Both the position numbers and the translations under genes were made by a program. Source: an uncultured Terriglobales bacterium (GTDB lineage: Bacteria > Acidobacteriota > Terriglobia > Terriglobales > Acidobacteriaceae). Taken from it: 33,487 nt of DNA. Positions 15,837-25,016 of this stretch are shown here, piece by piece; positions within the stretch are counted from its first letter, which is position 1; each line of letters opens with the position of its first letter. The stretch is from positions 1 through 33,487 of the forward strand of contig CATPBJ010000163.1 in NCBI GenBank assembly GCA_955652395.1, in the 5' to 3' direction. The notes beneath the pieces are model-generated. The model was not told where the DNA came from. It did no database searches and saw nothing but the letters and a program-made list of their open reading frames with translations.

Positions 15837-16709
15837 GTGTCATCACCGAATCCATTTTTCGGCAAGCGTGAGGCTTGGATCGGGCGCCATCCCGTTGCGG
15901 CTTACTTCGCACTAACCTTCACGGTCTCCTGGATCGGTGCTCTTGCCGTGACCGCGCCCCACCTGATCCGCCACGAACCTCTCCCCAAGATGACCGGCAT
16001 TCTGATGTTTCCGGCCATGCTCCTGGGTCCAAGTTGTATCGGCATCCTCCTGACCAGGATCGTAGATGGGAAAAGCGGCTTACGGGACCTCCTCTCTCGA
16101 ATGCTTCGTGGGCGGGTTTCGGCACGATGGTACGCGGCGCTTCTAATTCCTCCCATCTTGATCCTGACCGTTCTCTTCGGTTTCCAGACATTCGTCTCCA
16201 CCGCTTATGCCCCCAACCGCTTTCTGATCGGCGTTCTGTTTGGTCTTCCCGCGGGGCTTTTGGAGGAAATCGGATGGACGGGCTATGCGTTCCCGAAAAT
16301 GAGTTCCCAGAGCAACGAGTTGGCGGCGAGCATATTGCTGGGGTTGTTATGGAGCATTTGGCACTTGCCCGTCATCGATTACTTGGGAACTGCTACGCCG
16401 CACGGCGCATACTGGTTTCCTTTCTTTCTGGCGTTCGGGGTGGCGATGACGGCTATGCGTGTGCTGATCTCCTGGATTTACACCAATACGAAAAGCTTGT
16501 TCCTGGCGCAGCTCATGCATATAAGTTCCACAGGCTCCCTGGTCATTTTCAGTGCTCCGCGGCTGGCGGCCGACCAAGAAGTAGTGTGGTACGGGGTGTA
16601 TGGAATTTCGCTCTGGCTCGCAGTCGCGATCGTCGCCAAGGCTTGTGGCAGGGATTTAAGACGGCAGACTGCCTGGGGGCTCTCATCTAAACACCGAGCG
16701 GCGTGCTGA
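15837..16709 (+). CDS. CPBP-family intramembrane metalloprotease (CAAX protease-like)
   Basis: The protein has 290 residues and 6-8 membrane helices. The CPBP (Abi) motifs are present: motif 1 GLLEEIGWTGY with E143 and E144, motif 2 SIWHLP with H176, and motif 3 AQLMHISST with H228. In the Rce1-type family these place a catalytic Glu and His pair inside the membrane. Bacterial members process membrane peptides or act in bacteriocin immunity; the substrate here is unknown. The start is uncertain: GTG 15837 begins just before SSPNPFFGKREAWIGRHP, while in-frame starts at 15756, 15783 and 15786 add an unlikely Cys-rich segment. None has a clear ribosome-binding site. Confidence 0.82.
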   Translation: MSSPNPFFGKREAWIGRHPVAAYFALTFTVSWIGALAVTAPHLIRHEPLPKMTGILMFPAMLLGPSCIGILLTRIVDGKSGLRDLLSRMLRGRVSARWYAALLIPPILILTVLFGFQTFVSTAYAPNRFLIGVLFGLPAGLLEEIGWTGYAFPKMSSQSNELAASILLGLLWSIWHLPVIDYLGTATPHGAYWFPFFLAFGVAMTAMRVLISWIYTNTKSLFLAQLMHISSTGSLVIFSAPRLAADQEVVWYGVYGISLWLAVAIVAKACGRDLRRQTAWGLSSKHRAAC

Positions 16710-16744
16710 TGTAGCGCAATTTCTTGGGATGGGATACCGCACCG

Positions 16745-16948
16745 CTAGTATTCGCAGCGAAACGTCACCTGGTGCGTCACGCCGGCGGAGGTTTGGTGCT
16801 CGTATATCGCGTAGTGTCGCGACCCCGAGTATTCTTCCCCTATTTTGTGCATCTCGCCGTGGTCCGCCGGGCAGGAAATCGAGGACGGACAGGCGAATAC
16901 TAACGTCGCGAGACCTAGTACGGTGCATGCTAGTTTCAGAGTCTTCAT
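16745..16948 (-). CDS. Small secreted hypothetical protein
   Basis: The protein has 67 residues. KLACTVLGLATLVFAC is a signal-peptide-like segment, with a possible but imperfect lipobox at VFAC. The mature part (CPADHGEMHKIGEEYSGSRH, then THQVTFRCEY) has two Cys that may form a disulfide. The start is fixed by AAGGAGG 9 nt upstream. It ends 35 nt from the convergent CAAX protease stop. I do not recognise the family; small exported Cys proteins are frequent in this type of genome. Confidence 0.6.
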   Translation of the reverse strand: MKTLKLACTVLGLATLVFACPSSISCPADHGEMHKIGEEYSGSRHYAIYEHQTSAGVTHQVTFRCEY

Positions 16949-17417
16949 GGTGGGTCCCTCCTTAGACTTCATACCACGAGACCCGATTGGAAGAGACTTA
17001 CGGTGGACCGTTGGCAGCCAACCCGAAAGTTATGTACTTCCGACTAGTCTTCGATTCCGGCAATGGTGTTCGCAGGCTGAACAGACAGGGTGATACGTGG
17101 ACGCAATCGTCAATACACTCCGATCGTTGGGCGGATCTGGCTTCGCTGGGAGGTATGTGAAAGTTCAAAGGGTGGGGAAGCATAGTGCTGCTGTGCACCT
17201 GAGCGCGCTCGCTTCGTCGCAGGATCGTGAGAGGGGGCACCGAGTCATTGCCAAAACTGGAAACTTTGATGGCCTCTTCGCCCGCCCCCAGCCTTAGTTC
17301 TCGCGCCTTACAAGAAGATTACAAAGGGCCAACAATTCTGTGACAAATCAGCCAACGACGCACTATGACCTTCCTCTCACTAGCCTAAGGTAATCGGAGC
17401 CCCAGGATCGCACATCC
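16949..17417. other. Intergenic stretch, nothing convincing
   Basis: A GTG-started 66-codon plus-strand frame (17097-17297) lacks a ribosome-binding site and family signal and was not accepted. No strong hairpin or repeat is seen. The last 100 nt probably hold the old promoter of the TIGR03118 pseudogene. Confidence 0.4.
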
Positions 17418-17927
17418 ATGTACCGTCTGCAAAAATTCATCTAGCCGAGGTGTAATATATCAGTCCCTGTGGCTGTCCGTATTCGCGTTCGCACAGCAGT
17501 ATCATCGCACTGATCTCACAGCCAACATGTCCTCCGTTTCTCCTTCCACGCCAAGAATCAATGTCGAGCCCCACCTGGTCAACGCCTGGGGACTTGCACG
17601 GGGCACGTCTACCGCTTGGTGGGTGTCTGATAAGGGAACCGGTCTCTCCACCCTGTAAAACGCGGTCGGCAAGCCGCAATCTCTCGTGGTGAAGATTCTC
17701 ACTCCCGACGGCAAGGGCACATTTGCTCCGACGGGGGCTGTTTTCAATCCCACCTCGGCATTTCCCGTGGCACCGAACGTAAAGGCGATTTTCCTGTTTG
17801 TGACCGAGGATGGAACTATTTCCGGCTGGAATCCCCTGCTCAGTTTCCGCACAGCGCCGACGCATTCTCATCTGTCTGTCGCGGTTGCCCCTCCGGGTTG
17901 TCCACTGCGGTGCCGGTTTCGAACTTA
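17418..17927 (+). pseudogene. TIGR03118-type secreted protein, truncated pseudogene
   Basis: A start ATG 17418 (MYRLQKFI) runs into a stop. In another frame the gene resumes as SVFAFAQQYHRTDLTANMSS, HLVNAWGLARGTSTAWWVSD, an in-frame TAA at 17656 where a Tyr codon is expected (STL-stop-N), then TPDGKGTFAPTGAVFNP and FLFVTEDGTISGWNP. This matches the beginning of TIGR03118 proteins (NPWGxA, WVSDNGTG, ATEDGTISGWNP), beta-propeller-like proteins of about 350 or more residues. Everything after about residue 145 is missing. It has a frameshift, a nonsense codon and a truncation, so it is not functional. Confidence 0.72.
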
Positions 17928-17988
17928 GGCACTCGAAGGTCCAGTCCCGTTTCCAACGCAAAAAAGGAACTCTTGGTAAAGTGATCGT

Positions 17989-19419
17989 ATGCGAAAGATA
18001 GACTCGGTATTTCGAAAGCCGCTGGAAGCCGCGTTAGAAAGCGCGATGGCTCACCTGGAGAGCCTCGATCGAACCTCAGTTGCCGCCACTGTGGATATCG
18101 TGACCTTGCGGAGTCGGATCGGAAAGGAGCTCCCAGACGAAGGAGTTGCTTCCGAGCAGGTGGTAGCCGATCTTGTGAAAGACGTGGAAGGAGGCATTCT
18201 CGGTTCCGCGGGAGGGCGGTTCTTTGGCTGGGTGATCGGAGGCTCGGTGCCTGCCGCCCTCGCCGCGGACTGGCTGACCTCGGCTTGGGATCAGAATAGT
18301 GGGCATCACTCTTGTGGGCCCGCGGCGGCGGTAGTGGAAGAAATAACCGGCAAATGGCTGAAGGAGATTTTGGAGCTTCCCGCCCATGCGAGTTTCGCCC
18401 TTGTTACCGGGTGCCAGATGGCGCATGTGACTTGTCTTGCCGCTGCACGACACGCCATCTTGGCAAAGCAAGGCTGGGATCCGGAGCAGCAAGGGTTATA
18501 CGGTGCGCCGCCCATCCGTATCGTAACCAGCGACAAGCGACATGAAACGTTCGATCGAGCGATCCGTTTGCTCGGTCTCGGGCTGGCACAAGTGGAGTAC
18601 TTGTCCGCCAATTCTGAAGGGCAGCTTCCAACAGACGCGCTCGAGCGAGCACTGAAGGCAGAGCCTTCGGCGCCGACGATCGTGCTGTTGCAAGCCGGGG
18701 ATGTGAACACAGGAAAGTACGACTCGTTTGAGACGCTGATTCCCATCGCGAAGCATTACAAAGCCTGGGTACATGTGGACGGCGCCTTTGGTTTATGGGC
18801 GGCGGCCAGCGCGCGCTATCGTCATCTGGTAAGGGGTGCAGCCGAGGCCGACTCCTGGGCCACGGACGGACATAAGTGGCTTAACGTCCCGTACGATTGT
18901 GGATACGCTTTCATTGCGGACCCAGACGCTCATCGCGCTTCCATGTCGAGCCACGCAGCCTATTTGACTCACGATGGTGATGCGCGAGATCAACTGGATT
19001 GGACGCCGGAATGGTCCCGTCGCGCGCGAGCATTTCCCACATACGCGGCGTTGCGCCAGCTTGGACGCAGCGGAGTGGCTGCCTTGGTGGAACGTTGCTG
19101 CGAACATGCTCACTCCCTTGTGATCAAGATCGGCCGCTTACCCGGAGTGGAAGTTGTGTCGGAGCCCGTCGTCAATCAAGGCTTGGTGAGGTTTCTCGAT
19201 CCTAAACCGGGCGCGTCGGATACAGATCACGATCGCCATACCGAAGAGGTGATTTCCGCTATTCTTGCAACCGGCGAAGCCTTCTTTGGTGGCACAACCT
19301 GGCTCGGCCGGCGTGCCATGAGAGTGAGCGTGAGTAACTGGCAGACGTCCGAAGCAGATGTGCGGCGGGTGGTCAGTGCCGTCGCTCAAGTATTGGCCGT
19401 AAAACCGGTACACTCGTGA
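17989..19419 (+). CDS. Pyridoxal-phosphate-dependent group II decarboxylase
   Basis: The protein has 476 residues and the aspartate-aminotransferase fold of group II amino-acid decarboxylases (DDC/GAD). The PLP lysine is K296 in ATDGHKWLNVPYDCG. The ring-N-binding Asp is D264 in WVHVDGAFGLWAA. The N-terminal FFGWVIGGSVPAALAADWLT and DQNSGHHSCGPAAAVVEEIT fit the substrate-entry region. It probably decarboxylates an aromatic or acidic amino acid; the substrate cannot be read from the sequence. ATG 17989 is taken because the protein begins as the family does, although no clear ribosome-binding site is visible. It stands alone and is convergent with the BON lipoprotein gene. Confidence 0.88.
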   Translation: MRKIDSVFRKPLEAALESAMAHLESLDRTSVAATVDIVTLRSRIGKELPDEGVASEQVVADLVKDVEGGILGSAGGRFFGWVIGGSVPAALAADWLTSAWDQNSGHHSCGPAAAVVEEITGKWLKEILELPAHASFALVTGCQMAHVTCLAAARHAILAKQGWDPEQQGLYGAPPIRIVTSDKRHETFDRAIRLLGLGLAQVEYLSANSEGQLPTDALERALKAEPSAPTIVLLQAGDVNTGKYDSFETLIPIAKHYKAWVHVDGAFGLWAAASARYRHLVRGAAEADSWATDGHKWLNVPYDCGYAFIADPDAHRASMSSHAAYLTHDGDARDQLDWTPEWSRRARAFPTYAALRQLGRSGVAALVERCCEHAHSLVIKIGRLPGVEVVSEPVVNQGLVRFLDPKPGASDTDHDRHTEEVISAILATGEAFFGGTTWLGRRAMRVSVSNWQTSEADVRRVVSAVAQVLAVKPVHS

Positions 19420-19712
19420 CCTCAGTTTCAAGCTTCGCTTTCCCGACCGCCTTGACCCTCGCGCAAGAATCGCACATGTTTCTACTTCCGCTCACAGTAA
19501 GCCTCCATTGATAATTGAAGTAACATCGCCGGTTGCCCCATTCATTGTGATTCAGCAAGCGCTCGCAATGCCGTGAAATTTCTCGAACACTTCGGCCAGT
19601 TTCCGGAAGCCCCAAGCAAACCGACGAAATGGGGTCAAAGACCTCGCGCTGCAAAACGGCGGCCCAGGCCGGAGCCTTCGCGTTTACTGAAGCTTGCTCT
19701 TATAAGGCGATG

Positions 19713-20972
19713 TCACTTTCGATCTGCGGTTGAACTGCCTTCAGGAGTAGTCGGATCCGACGGCGGGCTGCCCGGACGTTGCTTCAAGACTGGTCGGTCG
19801 TCGGATGAAAAGGGATCCGACGAGGAACCGGTGCGCGAACTCTGCATTCCTTGCAGAGTGGAAGAAGGCATCACTGTGACAGGCGCTTCGAGCCTGAAGC
19901 TAAGCATGGACTCAGCAGGAAGCCGCACCGTCGCTCCTCTTGTTGCGGCCTGGATGCCGGTTCCGGTGCCCGCACCAATCACGGCTCCGATCGCCGCTCC
20001 CTTTCCACCGCCAAGGATCGCGCCGAGAATCGCGCCCAAACCCGCCCCTCCGCCAATCGTCGCCGCTGCACGGCTACGCCGCAATGGCCCCTGTTTTGAA
20101 TATTGATTTGTGCGCAAATCATAGGTTTTCCCGTTGTAACCTAAGCGAATCGCTTCGATCACAAGCTCCGCTTTCCCGTTAAAGCGCCCGGCATTTTGAA
20201 CTTCGACAATCCTTCCCTGTACCGCGGCCCCTTCCGGGATCACGACTGTGTTCCCATCCAGAACGGGCGAGGCCAAGCTTGCGAGAAAGATATCCCCCTT
20301 TTCGTTGAGCGCCGAACTCAGCGACTCCGTGAGCCGAACCTGCAGTACGCTTCCGTATGGCACGGTAACCTGTTCGGGAGCCCTGGAAGACGCCATCGGA
20401 ATTGGAGGAGACGAAGCGTCGGCGCTTACCCTAGGAACATTCGAGTCAATGAGGTGCGCGTCCGAGGGAGTCCTGGCGATGTTGACACTACTCGCAGAAG
20501 AAGTGATTTTCCCCGATAAGCCAGCAGCATCAGTTTCCGCCGGACCTGGACGATGCAAATTGTCGGGTGAAGAAACTCTTTCAGAGAAGGGGGCCTTTAG
20601 CGCCATCGGAGGCTGAACCGTCCCCGCGACCCAGGCTCGTGACTCCAGCACTGTCATGGTCAGCCGGCTGGGTCCACTCAATCGTAGGTTGTCGACCACA
20701 ACCTTGACGCCCTCCACCCGCCAGGCATCTTGCACCGCAGCGACGCGCTGGTCATCGCTGGTCACGTAACCCGCGAGCGTAATTGTATGGTTGGTGCCCG
20801 TCACCTGGAACCGCGCCATCATCAGCCGACGATCAGCACGAATCCTGTTTTGTACTTGTGACACCATCTGGCTGTTGTCCGGTCTCCGTGAACAGCTAAG
20901 GGTCGTGATTGAAAGTACGGCAAGCAAACCAAACAATCCGGATCCGATTCTCCGCGCGCGGACTATGTGCAT
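19713..20972 (-). CDS. BON-domain lipoprotein with glycine zipper
   Basis: The protein has 419 residues. A lipoprotein signal ends in TLSC (C27). Residues about 33-100 are a BON domain (NRIRADRRLMMARFQVTGTN, TITLAGYVTSDDQRVAAVQD), which binds membranes or phospholipid. After a low-complexity Ser/Pro linker, residues about 205-290 form a beta domain (VTVPYGSVLQVRLTESLSSA, VVIPEGAAVQGRIVE). A glycine zipper follows (IGGGAGLGAILGAILGGGKG, AIGAVIGAGTGTGI), and a disordered Ser/Pro tail ends it. It is probably anchored in the outer membrane facing the periplasm, with an envelope-stability role. ATG 20972 is preferred over GTG 20981; neither has a strong ribosome-binding site. Confidence 0.8.
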   Translation of the reverse strand: MHIVRARRIGSGLFGLLAVLSITTLSCSRRPDNSQMVSQVQNRIRADRRLMMARFQVTGTNHTITLAGYVTSDDQRVAAVQDAWRVEGVKVVVDNLRLSGPSRLTMTVLESRAWVAGTVQPPMALKAPFSERVSSPDNLHRPGPAETDAAGLSGKITSSASSVNIARTPSDAHLIDSNVPRVSADASSPPIPMASSRAPEQVTVPYGSVLQVRLTESLSSALNEKGDIFLASLASPVLDGNTVVIPEGAAVQGRIVEVQNAGRFNGKAELVIEAIRLGYNGKTYDLRTNQYSKQGPLRRSRAAATIGGGAGLGAILGAILGGGKGAAIGAVIGAGTGTGIQAATRGATVRLPAESMLSFRLEAPVTVMPSSTLQGMQSSRTGSSSDPFSSDDRPVLKQRPGSPPSDPTTPEGSSTADRK

Positions 20973-21299
20973 TGTGCCCACCGGTCAGGTTAGATGCCAT
21001 TCGTCGCCGATCACGTTCGCCGGGGGGATGATTAATGATGACGGGCGACGTTCGGCGCGTCTAGACGCCGTGCATTTAGCATCCGACTAGTACAGGTCGA
21101 AACACCGAAACCCATTTTTTGGGCCGAAAAGTCGTCGACAAATCTGGGGTAAGACATTGATAATTTAAGGCTTAGACGAAAAGTGGGATAAAGGCCGTCT
21201 GCCGGGTATTCCTCGGGCTTCATTCTCTCGCCCGTATGTGAGCCTCTGCCGAAACCTGCATCCGCTGCTCCACCCGGGATAGAAACTTTCCAGCAGCCT
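20973..21299. other. Intergenic stretch with a CGTCTAGACG palindrome
   Basis: There is no gene. A perfect 10-bp palindrome, CGTCTAGACG (21058-21067), flanked by GGCG and CCG, lies about 85 nt upstream of the BON lipoprotein start. It may be an operator or just chance. The rest shows nothing recognisable. Confidence 0.35.
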
Positions 21300-22259
21300 C
21301 TAAAATATGATTTTCACCGCGAACTGAGCGATGCGCGCGTCGCCGGCCTGTCCCGCCCTGAAAGTACCGAACGACGAGTTGCCATTGAGCTTGTCGAAGG
21401 CGCTGATTTGATTCGTTGCGCATGGCGGTTGCAACTCGTGCTCTCGGGCGCCCAGTTCGGCTGATTCAGAACGTTGAAATATTCGCAGGGGAGCTGGAGC
21501 TTCCAGCGTTGTGGTGATGTAGAAGTACTTGGAGATCTGCACATCCCAGTCCGCAGTTTTGGACAAGCGCAGCGCATTCTTTCCGACATCACCAAAGGTA
21601 CCAAGCACAGCTGTTTTCTCAGCAAACGCGGGCCGGGTTGAGCCAACTTATGCACTTTGCGGTTACCCCGTTGCACGAGTTACTGCTGTAGGGATCGACG
21701 CCGGGGATGAAAGTGCTCCGGTCATTACCAATGCCGGTTCCGGAAATTTCCGTGCCCTGCAGAACAGTGATTGGCCGTCCGCTTTGAGCGGAAATGATCC
21801 CGCTGAATTCGTAGTCGCCCAGTGGCAGTTCATGGCTGCTGATCGATCATCTGTCTGATCGTCGACGTGGCGGTATCCACGTGCAAGGCGTTGGAGGCGA
21901 CCTCAACCACCTGGCTCGTCATGCCCGCTTGCATCTTCACGTTCAAACTGAGGGTCTGGTCCCCAAGCAAAGTAACCTCCTGCCTGGCTACTGCTAAAGC
22001 CACTGGCTTCGGTGACCACGGTATAGAGGGCCGGGCTCAGGAAGGAAATCACAAAATACCCGTCGGCGTTGGTAGCCGTTTCCCGCGAAAAGCTCGTGCC
22101 GGTCTGCGTTGCTCTGATCTTGGCGGATGCAATCGCGGCTCCCGAAGGATCAGTTACAGTGCCGACCATACTCCCCAGAACTTGGGCCTGCGACATAGTC
22201 GACGACGAGGTCAAAAAAACAATGAGGCCCACGAGTCCAAGAACAATATGTTTGTTCAT
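21300..22259 (-). pseudogene. Oar-like TonB-dependent receptor, internally deleted
   Basis: The N-terminal part has a signal peptide (LVGLIVFLTSSSTMSQAQ) and a CarboxypepD_reg-like domain (VGTVTDPSGAAIASAKIRAT, NADGYFVISFLSPALYTV). After a frameshift near 21970 it reads TLSLNVKMQAGMTSQVVEVA, then STIRQMIDQQ. At about 21840 the sequence jumps to the C-terminal barrel (GDYEFSGIISAQSGRPITVL, then NPVDPYSS-type sequence). After a one-base insertion near 21633 it continues VLGTFGDVGKNALRLSKTAD to the end, ARIAQFAVKIIF. These receptors are normally about 1,000-1,150 residues; about 300 remain, so most of the plug and barrel is gone. It would have taken up a polymer breakdown product through the outer membrane. 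Confidence 0.8.
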
Positions 22260-22512
22260 TCTTGTACCTTTCGAGGAGAGCGTTAGTTCGGCAAAAGGTC
22301 GCCCTGTCCCCCAGGGCGGCCGCCGCTAGTTGCAGAGCAACCCATATCTCATACCGGGGATTGAAGCACACAAGTACTCGAATCCAACACCGCCATCCGT
22401 TTGGTTTTTGATACAGTGACCCATGGCGGCGGAAGATAGGCGAGAAACGTTTTGACTGTCAATAACAGAAATATTCAAGAAGAGATTTAGGAACATTAAG
22501 GGCGAAGGAGAC
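22260..22512. promoter_or_regulatory. Divergent control region with GC hairpin at 22300-22318
   Basis: This region lies between the receptor and LysR pseudogenes. A perfect 7-bp stem, CGCCCTG/CAGGGCG, with a 5-nt loop sits 41 nt before the receptor start, in its former 5' leader. A LysR-type regulator divergent from its target usually binds such a region, but no clear T-N11-A box stands out. Confidence 0.35.
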
Positions 22513-23405
22513 ATGGACATTCACCAGTTGAAACTGTTTCTCGCGGTCATGGAGTCTTGCAGCATGACGCACGCGGCGCAGCAGTTTCACTTGTCTCCGG
22601 GCGCGGTCAGCCTGCAACTCCACAGCCTCGTGGAAGAATTGCATGCGGAATTATTTGTGCGGTCGGGAAAGAGACTGGTCCCACGCCGGCCGCGTTGCGA
22701 CTGGCCGAGCGTGCCAAGGAAGTAGTTCGCACGATCAGCCAGATCCAACAGGAATTTGCCGACGATGTTTCAAAGGACGCGCGCCCCTTCCAGTTTGCCA
22801 CCGGCGTCACTACGTTGATTCACCAACTGGGCCGACCACTCCGGGAATTGCGGAAGCGTTTCCCAAACGCCGACATCGGAGTGACTGTGGGCGTCACAGA
22901 GGAGATTGTGGCTGGCCTTCTGGAACGCCGCTTCGACCTGGGCCTTATCTCACTGCCGGTGTTCGAAGAAAGCCTGGAGATTATGCCGCTGTTCAATGAG
23001 GAACTGCTGGTGCTGCGGCCATCGCCGAACAGCGTGCGCAGCACTCGCACCGGGGTTATCCAGGCTTTGGACCTCGCGCATGTTCCATTTCTTCTCTATC
23101 CGAAACGCAGCAACATCCGGCACATCATTGATCAATTTTTTCGAGAGATCAACATCACGCCGCGAGTGGTGATGGAAGCCGAGGACAGCGAAGCCATCAA
23201 GGGACTGGTGGAGTCGGGGTTCGGCTACTCCATACTCCCGGAACACGCCCTCAGGGGCCGGAACCGTTTTTTTCACACTTACCGGGTGGCGGGGCACCGC
23301 CTCAGCAGAAGCCTGGCATTGGCCATGGTCCGCACCGACTAACCGCGCAAGCTGACGGAATCCGTGGCCGACTTTCTGCAAAAGATACTTACCACCCAAC
23401 AGTAG
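22513..23405 (+). pseudogene. LysR-family transcriptional regulator, two lesions
   Basis: The N-terminal HTH is intact (IHQLKLFLAVMESCSMTHAA, QFHLSPGAVSLQLHSL). After RLVP a one-base deletion in the C-run at 22680-22682 shifts the frame. The correct continuation is PAALRLAERAKEVVRTISQI through a full effector domain (FDLGLISLPVFEESLEIMPL, VESGFGYSILPEHAL). A TAA at 23341 interrupts MVRTD-PRKLTESVADFLQKI where Tyr is expected. The final stop is at 23403. The repaired length is 297 residues, normal for LysR. Two independent lesions make loss of function likely, although the domains are otherwise well kept, which implies recent decay. Confidence 0.8.
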
Positions 23406-23431
23406 GTGGCCCGGCACCTCAGCGCGGAATC

Positions 23432-24712
23432 TTATGCTGCCAGGTTTGTCCATCTTTCGAAATTGCCGCGGAACAGCGATCTACATCGCGCTGGATGGTT
23501 TGGCGCGTGACCCCACGTCCGTCCCGGGCCAGCGCTGTAGCTATTCGCGAGAATAGGGGAAAGGGTGGCGCGGGTATTTCGCCATTTGTAGAGGACCTGC
23601 TCGAGAACCCGGGCATCGGAATGCTGCGGAATGAAACTTGTCCCCAGCAACTCAATACGCTCCCGCGTGATTTCTTCCACGATGGAGGGATTGTTCAAGA
23701 ACCACCAGCACCCGAAGGGCATAAGGTTGCTGAACTTTCGCGCGTACACACAGAGTTCATGCTGATTTTCACGGCTCAGAACACTCGCCAGAAAGCGATT
23801 CTCGGGGTAATCGCGGCAGATATTTTCCACCGCGCGCAGATCCGCTCTGCCCACCGCATCGCCGGCCAGACGAATTCTTGGGTTTACCTGGCGGCGGACC
23901 CCGATCATGAGCGAGAGCGGCAGATCAAACTCCCGACACGAAGGCAGAACGGCTTCACTCAGAATCTTGCCCTGAATACTGTCTTCCGGGAATTGGAAGG
24001 TGTCGGTAAGTGACACTGCCATATAGACCGGACGCATACGCTCGTACCACTCCGCAAGAAATCTGCGCACTTCGGCAACCGATTTACCGCTGGCCTCGGC
24101 ATCCACGGAATAGCCTTGCTCGGCCAGGCGTTGCCAATGTCCGGCCCAGCCCCAGAGAATTCGATCCAAGCGCAACACCGCCAGGAAATCCGAGCGCGAG
24201 TGCAAACCATTCATCCAGATCTGCTGCTCCTCCGGGTGAAGGGGATCATTGGTCATTACCACCGAGCTCACGCCCGCCATTTGCAGGACGGTGGAGATAT
24301 GCGATTCAATCCTCCGGGTACGGAAAAAAGATCGGGCCTCTTCGAGGTCCAGGCTATCGGTCGGCAAGTCGAACGCATCGAGAACCGCGATGACACCGCG
24401 TGTGGCTTCCGATATCGGACTATTTTCCACGAACAGGGCGCGCCAGATTTCATCCGCCTGTTCGCGTTTCGACAGCTCCCAGTAACGCTCGGGAGCTATG
24501 CTCGAGGAGCGGAACAGTTCGGCTTCCAGGTAGTGGTAGGTTAGAAGTTCGTCGATACCCCACAGTCCAAGACCGCCAAGCTCTGGGGCGAACAAGTGTG
24601 TGTGGATGTCGATAAACTGGGTGGTCGTGAGTATGTCTTCTACAGTGGATTGGATCTGCTCTCCGATCAGCAGATCGTCTCTTAGCTGTTGTCCAGTCGG
24701 GGTTGTTTCCAT
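23432..24712 (-). CDS. Uronate isomerase (glucuronate isomerase family) with compensated frameshift
   Basis: The protein has 426 residues of the amidohydrolase fold. FIDIHTHLFAPELGGLGLWG carries the metal ligands H37 and H39. The following helices (IDELLTYHYLEAELF, FFRTRRIESHISTVLQMAGV) match the UxaC family, which interconverts glucuronate/fructuronate and galacturonate/tagaturonate. Residues about 386-412 (PILANSYSAGPGRTWG onward) do not look like the family. The frame one base away reads RIATALARDGRGVTRQTIQR, a natural helix, and the main frame resumes at LFRGNFERWTNLAA. Two opposite indels, near 23555 and 23475, would explain this. Activity is uncertain. ATG 24712 has CAGGA about 6 nt upstream; the in-frame 24754 start is less likely. 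Confidence 0.72.
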   Translation of the reverse strand: METTPTGQQLRDDLLIGEQIQSTVEDILTTTQFIDIHTHLFAPELGGLGLWGIDELLTYHYLEAELFRSSSIAPERYWELSKREQADEIWRALFVENSPISEATRGVIAVLDAFDLPTDSLDLEEARSFFRTRRIESHISTVLQMAGVSSVVMTNDPLHPEEQQIWMNGLHSRSDFLAVLRLDRILWGWAGHWQRLAEQGYSVDAEASGKSVAEVRRFLAEWYERMRPVYMAVSLTDTFQFPEDSIQGKILSEAVLPSCREFDLPLSLMIGVRRQVNPRIRLAGDAVGRADLRAVENICRDYPENRFLASVLSRENQHELCVYARKFSNLMPFGCWWFLNNPSIVEEITRERIELLGTSFIPQHSDARVLEQVLYKWRNTRATLSPILANSYSAGPGRTWGHAPNHPARCRSLFRGNFERWTNLAA

Positions 24713-25016
24713 GCGTTCCTGCACTTCCGTTCGGGACCTGCAGTTTAAGCTCAAGCAGCCGCAGACTTCTTGGAGGGTTTGTACCGGCCAGAGCGCACCG
24801 TGTCAAATCAAGAGAGTTAAACGAGGTTTTTAAAAACACTCAATGCGAAGTGCGCAAACACCGCCTTCGCCGTGCGATGCTGTCAGCCTTGCTGAAATGA
24901 GCCGTTAAAATTTCTCGTTTGACATCGTTTTGCAGTTGCTTCAGTGTCCTGTGGATGGACCTCTTCGTGAATCATAGGCGAGGGAGTCACGGTCATAAAC
25001 AATCAAGGGAGGAATC
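24713..25016. promoter_or_regulatory. Divergent promoter region, uronate isomerase / GH28
   Basis: The 304 nt between two divergent pectin-related genes hold no ORF. The region includes the shared 22-bp sequence at 24905-24926, described separately, and an AAGGGAGGA ribosome-binding site before the GH28 gene. Confidence 0.5.
24905..24926 (+). promoter_or_regulatory. Shared promoter/operator sequence, copy 1
   Basis: It contains AATTTCTCGTTTGACATC (24909-24926), identical to 26969-26986. The four bases before it, TTAA, differ from TTAG at copy 2 only in the last base. It includes a perfect -35 box, TTGACA (24919-24924). The -10 position 17 nt on (CAGTGT) is poor, so this promoter may need an activator. 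It lies 91 nt upstream of the GH28 start. Confidence 0.6.

Noticed and set aside
15875..16690. 271-codon plus-strand frame overlapping the CAAX protease
   Set aside because: It has no membrane helices or motifs; the overlapping frame carries all three CPBP motifs.
17097..17297. 66-codon ORF with GTG start
   Set aside because: It has no ribosome-binding site, recognisable motif or conserved context.
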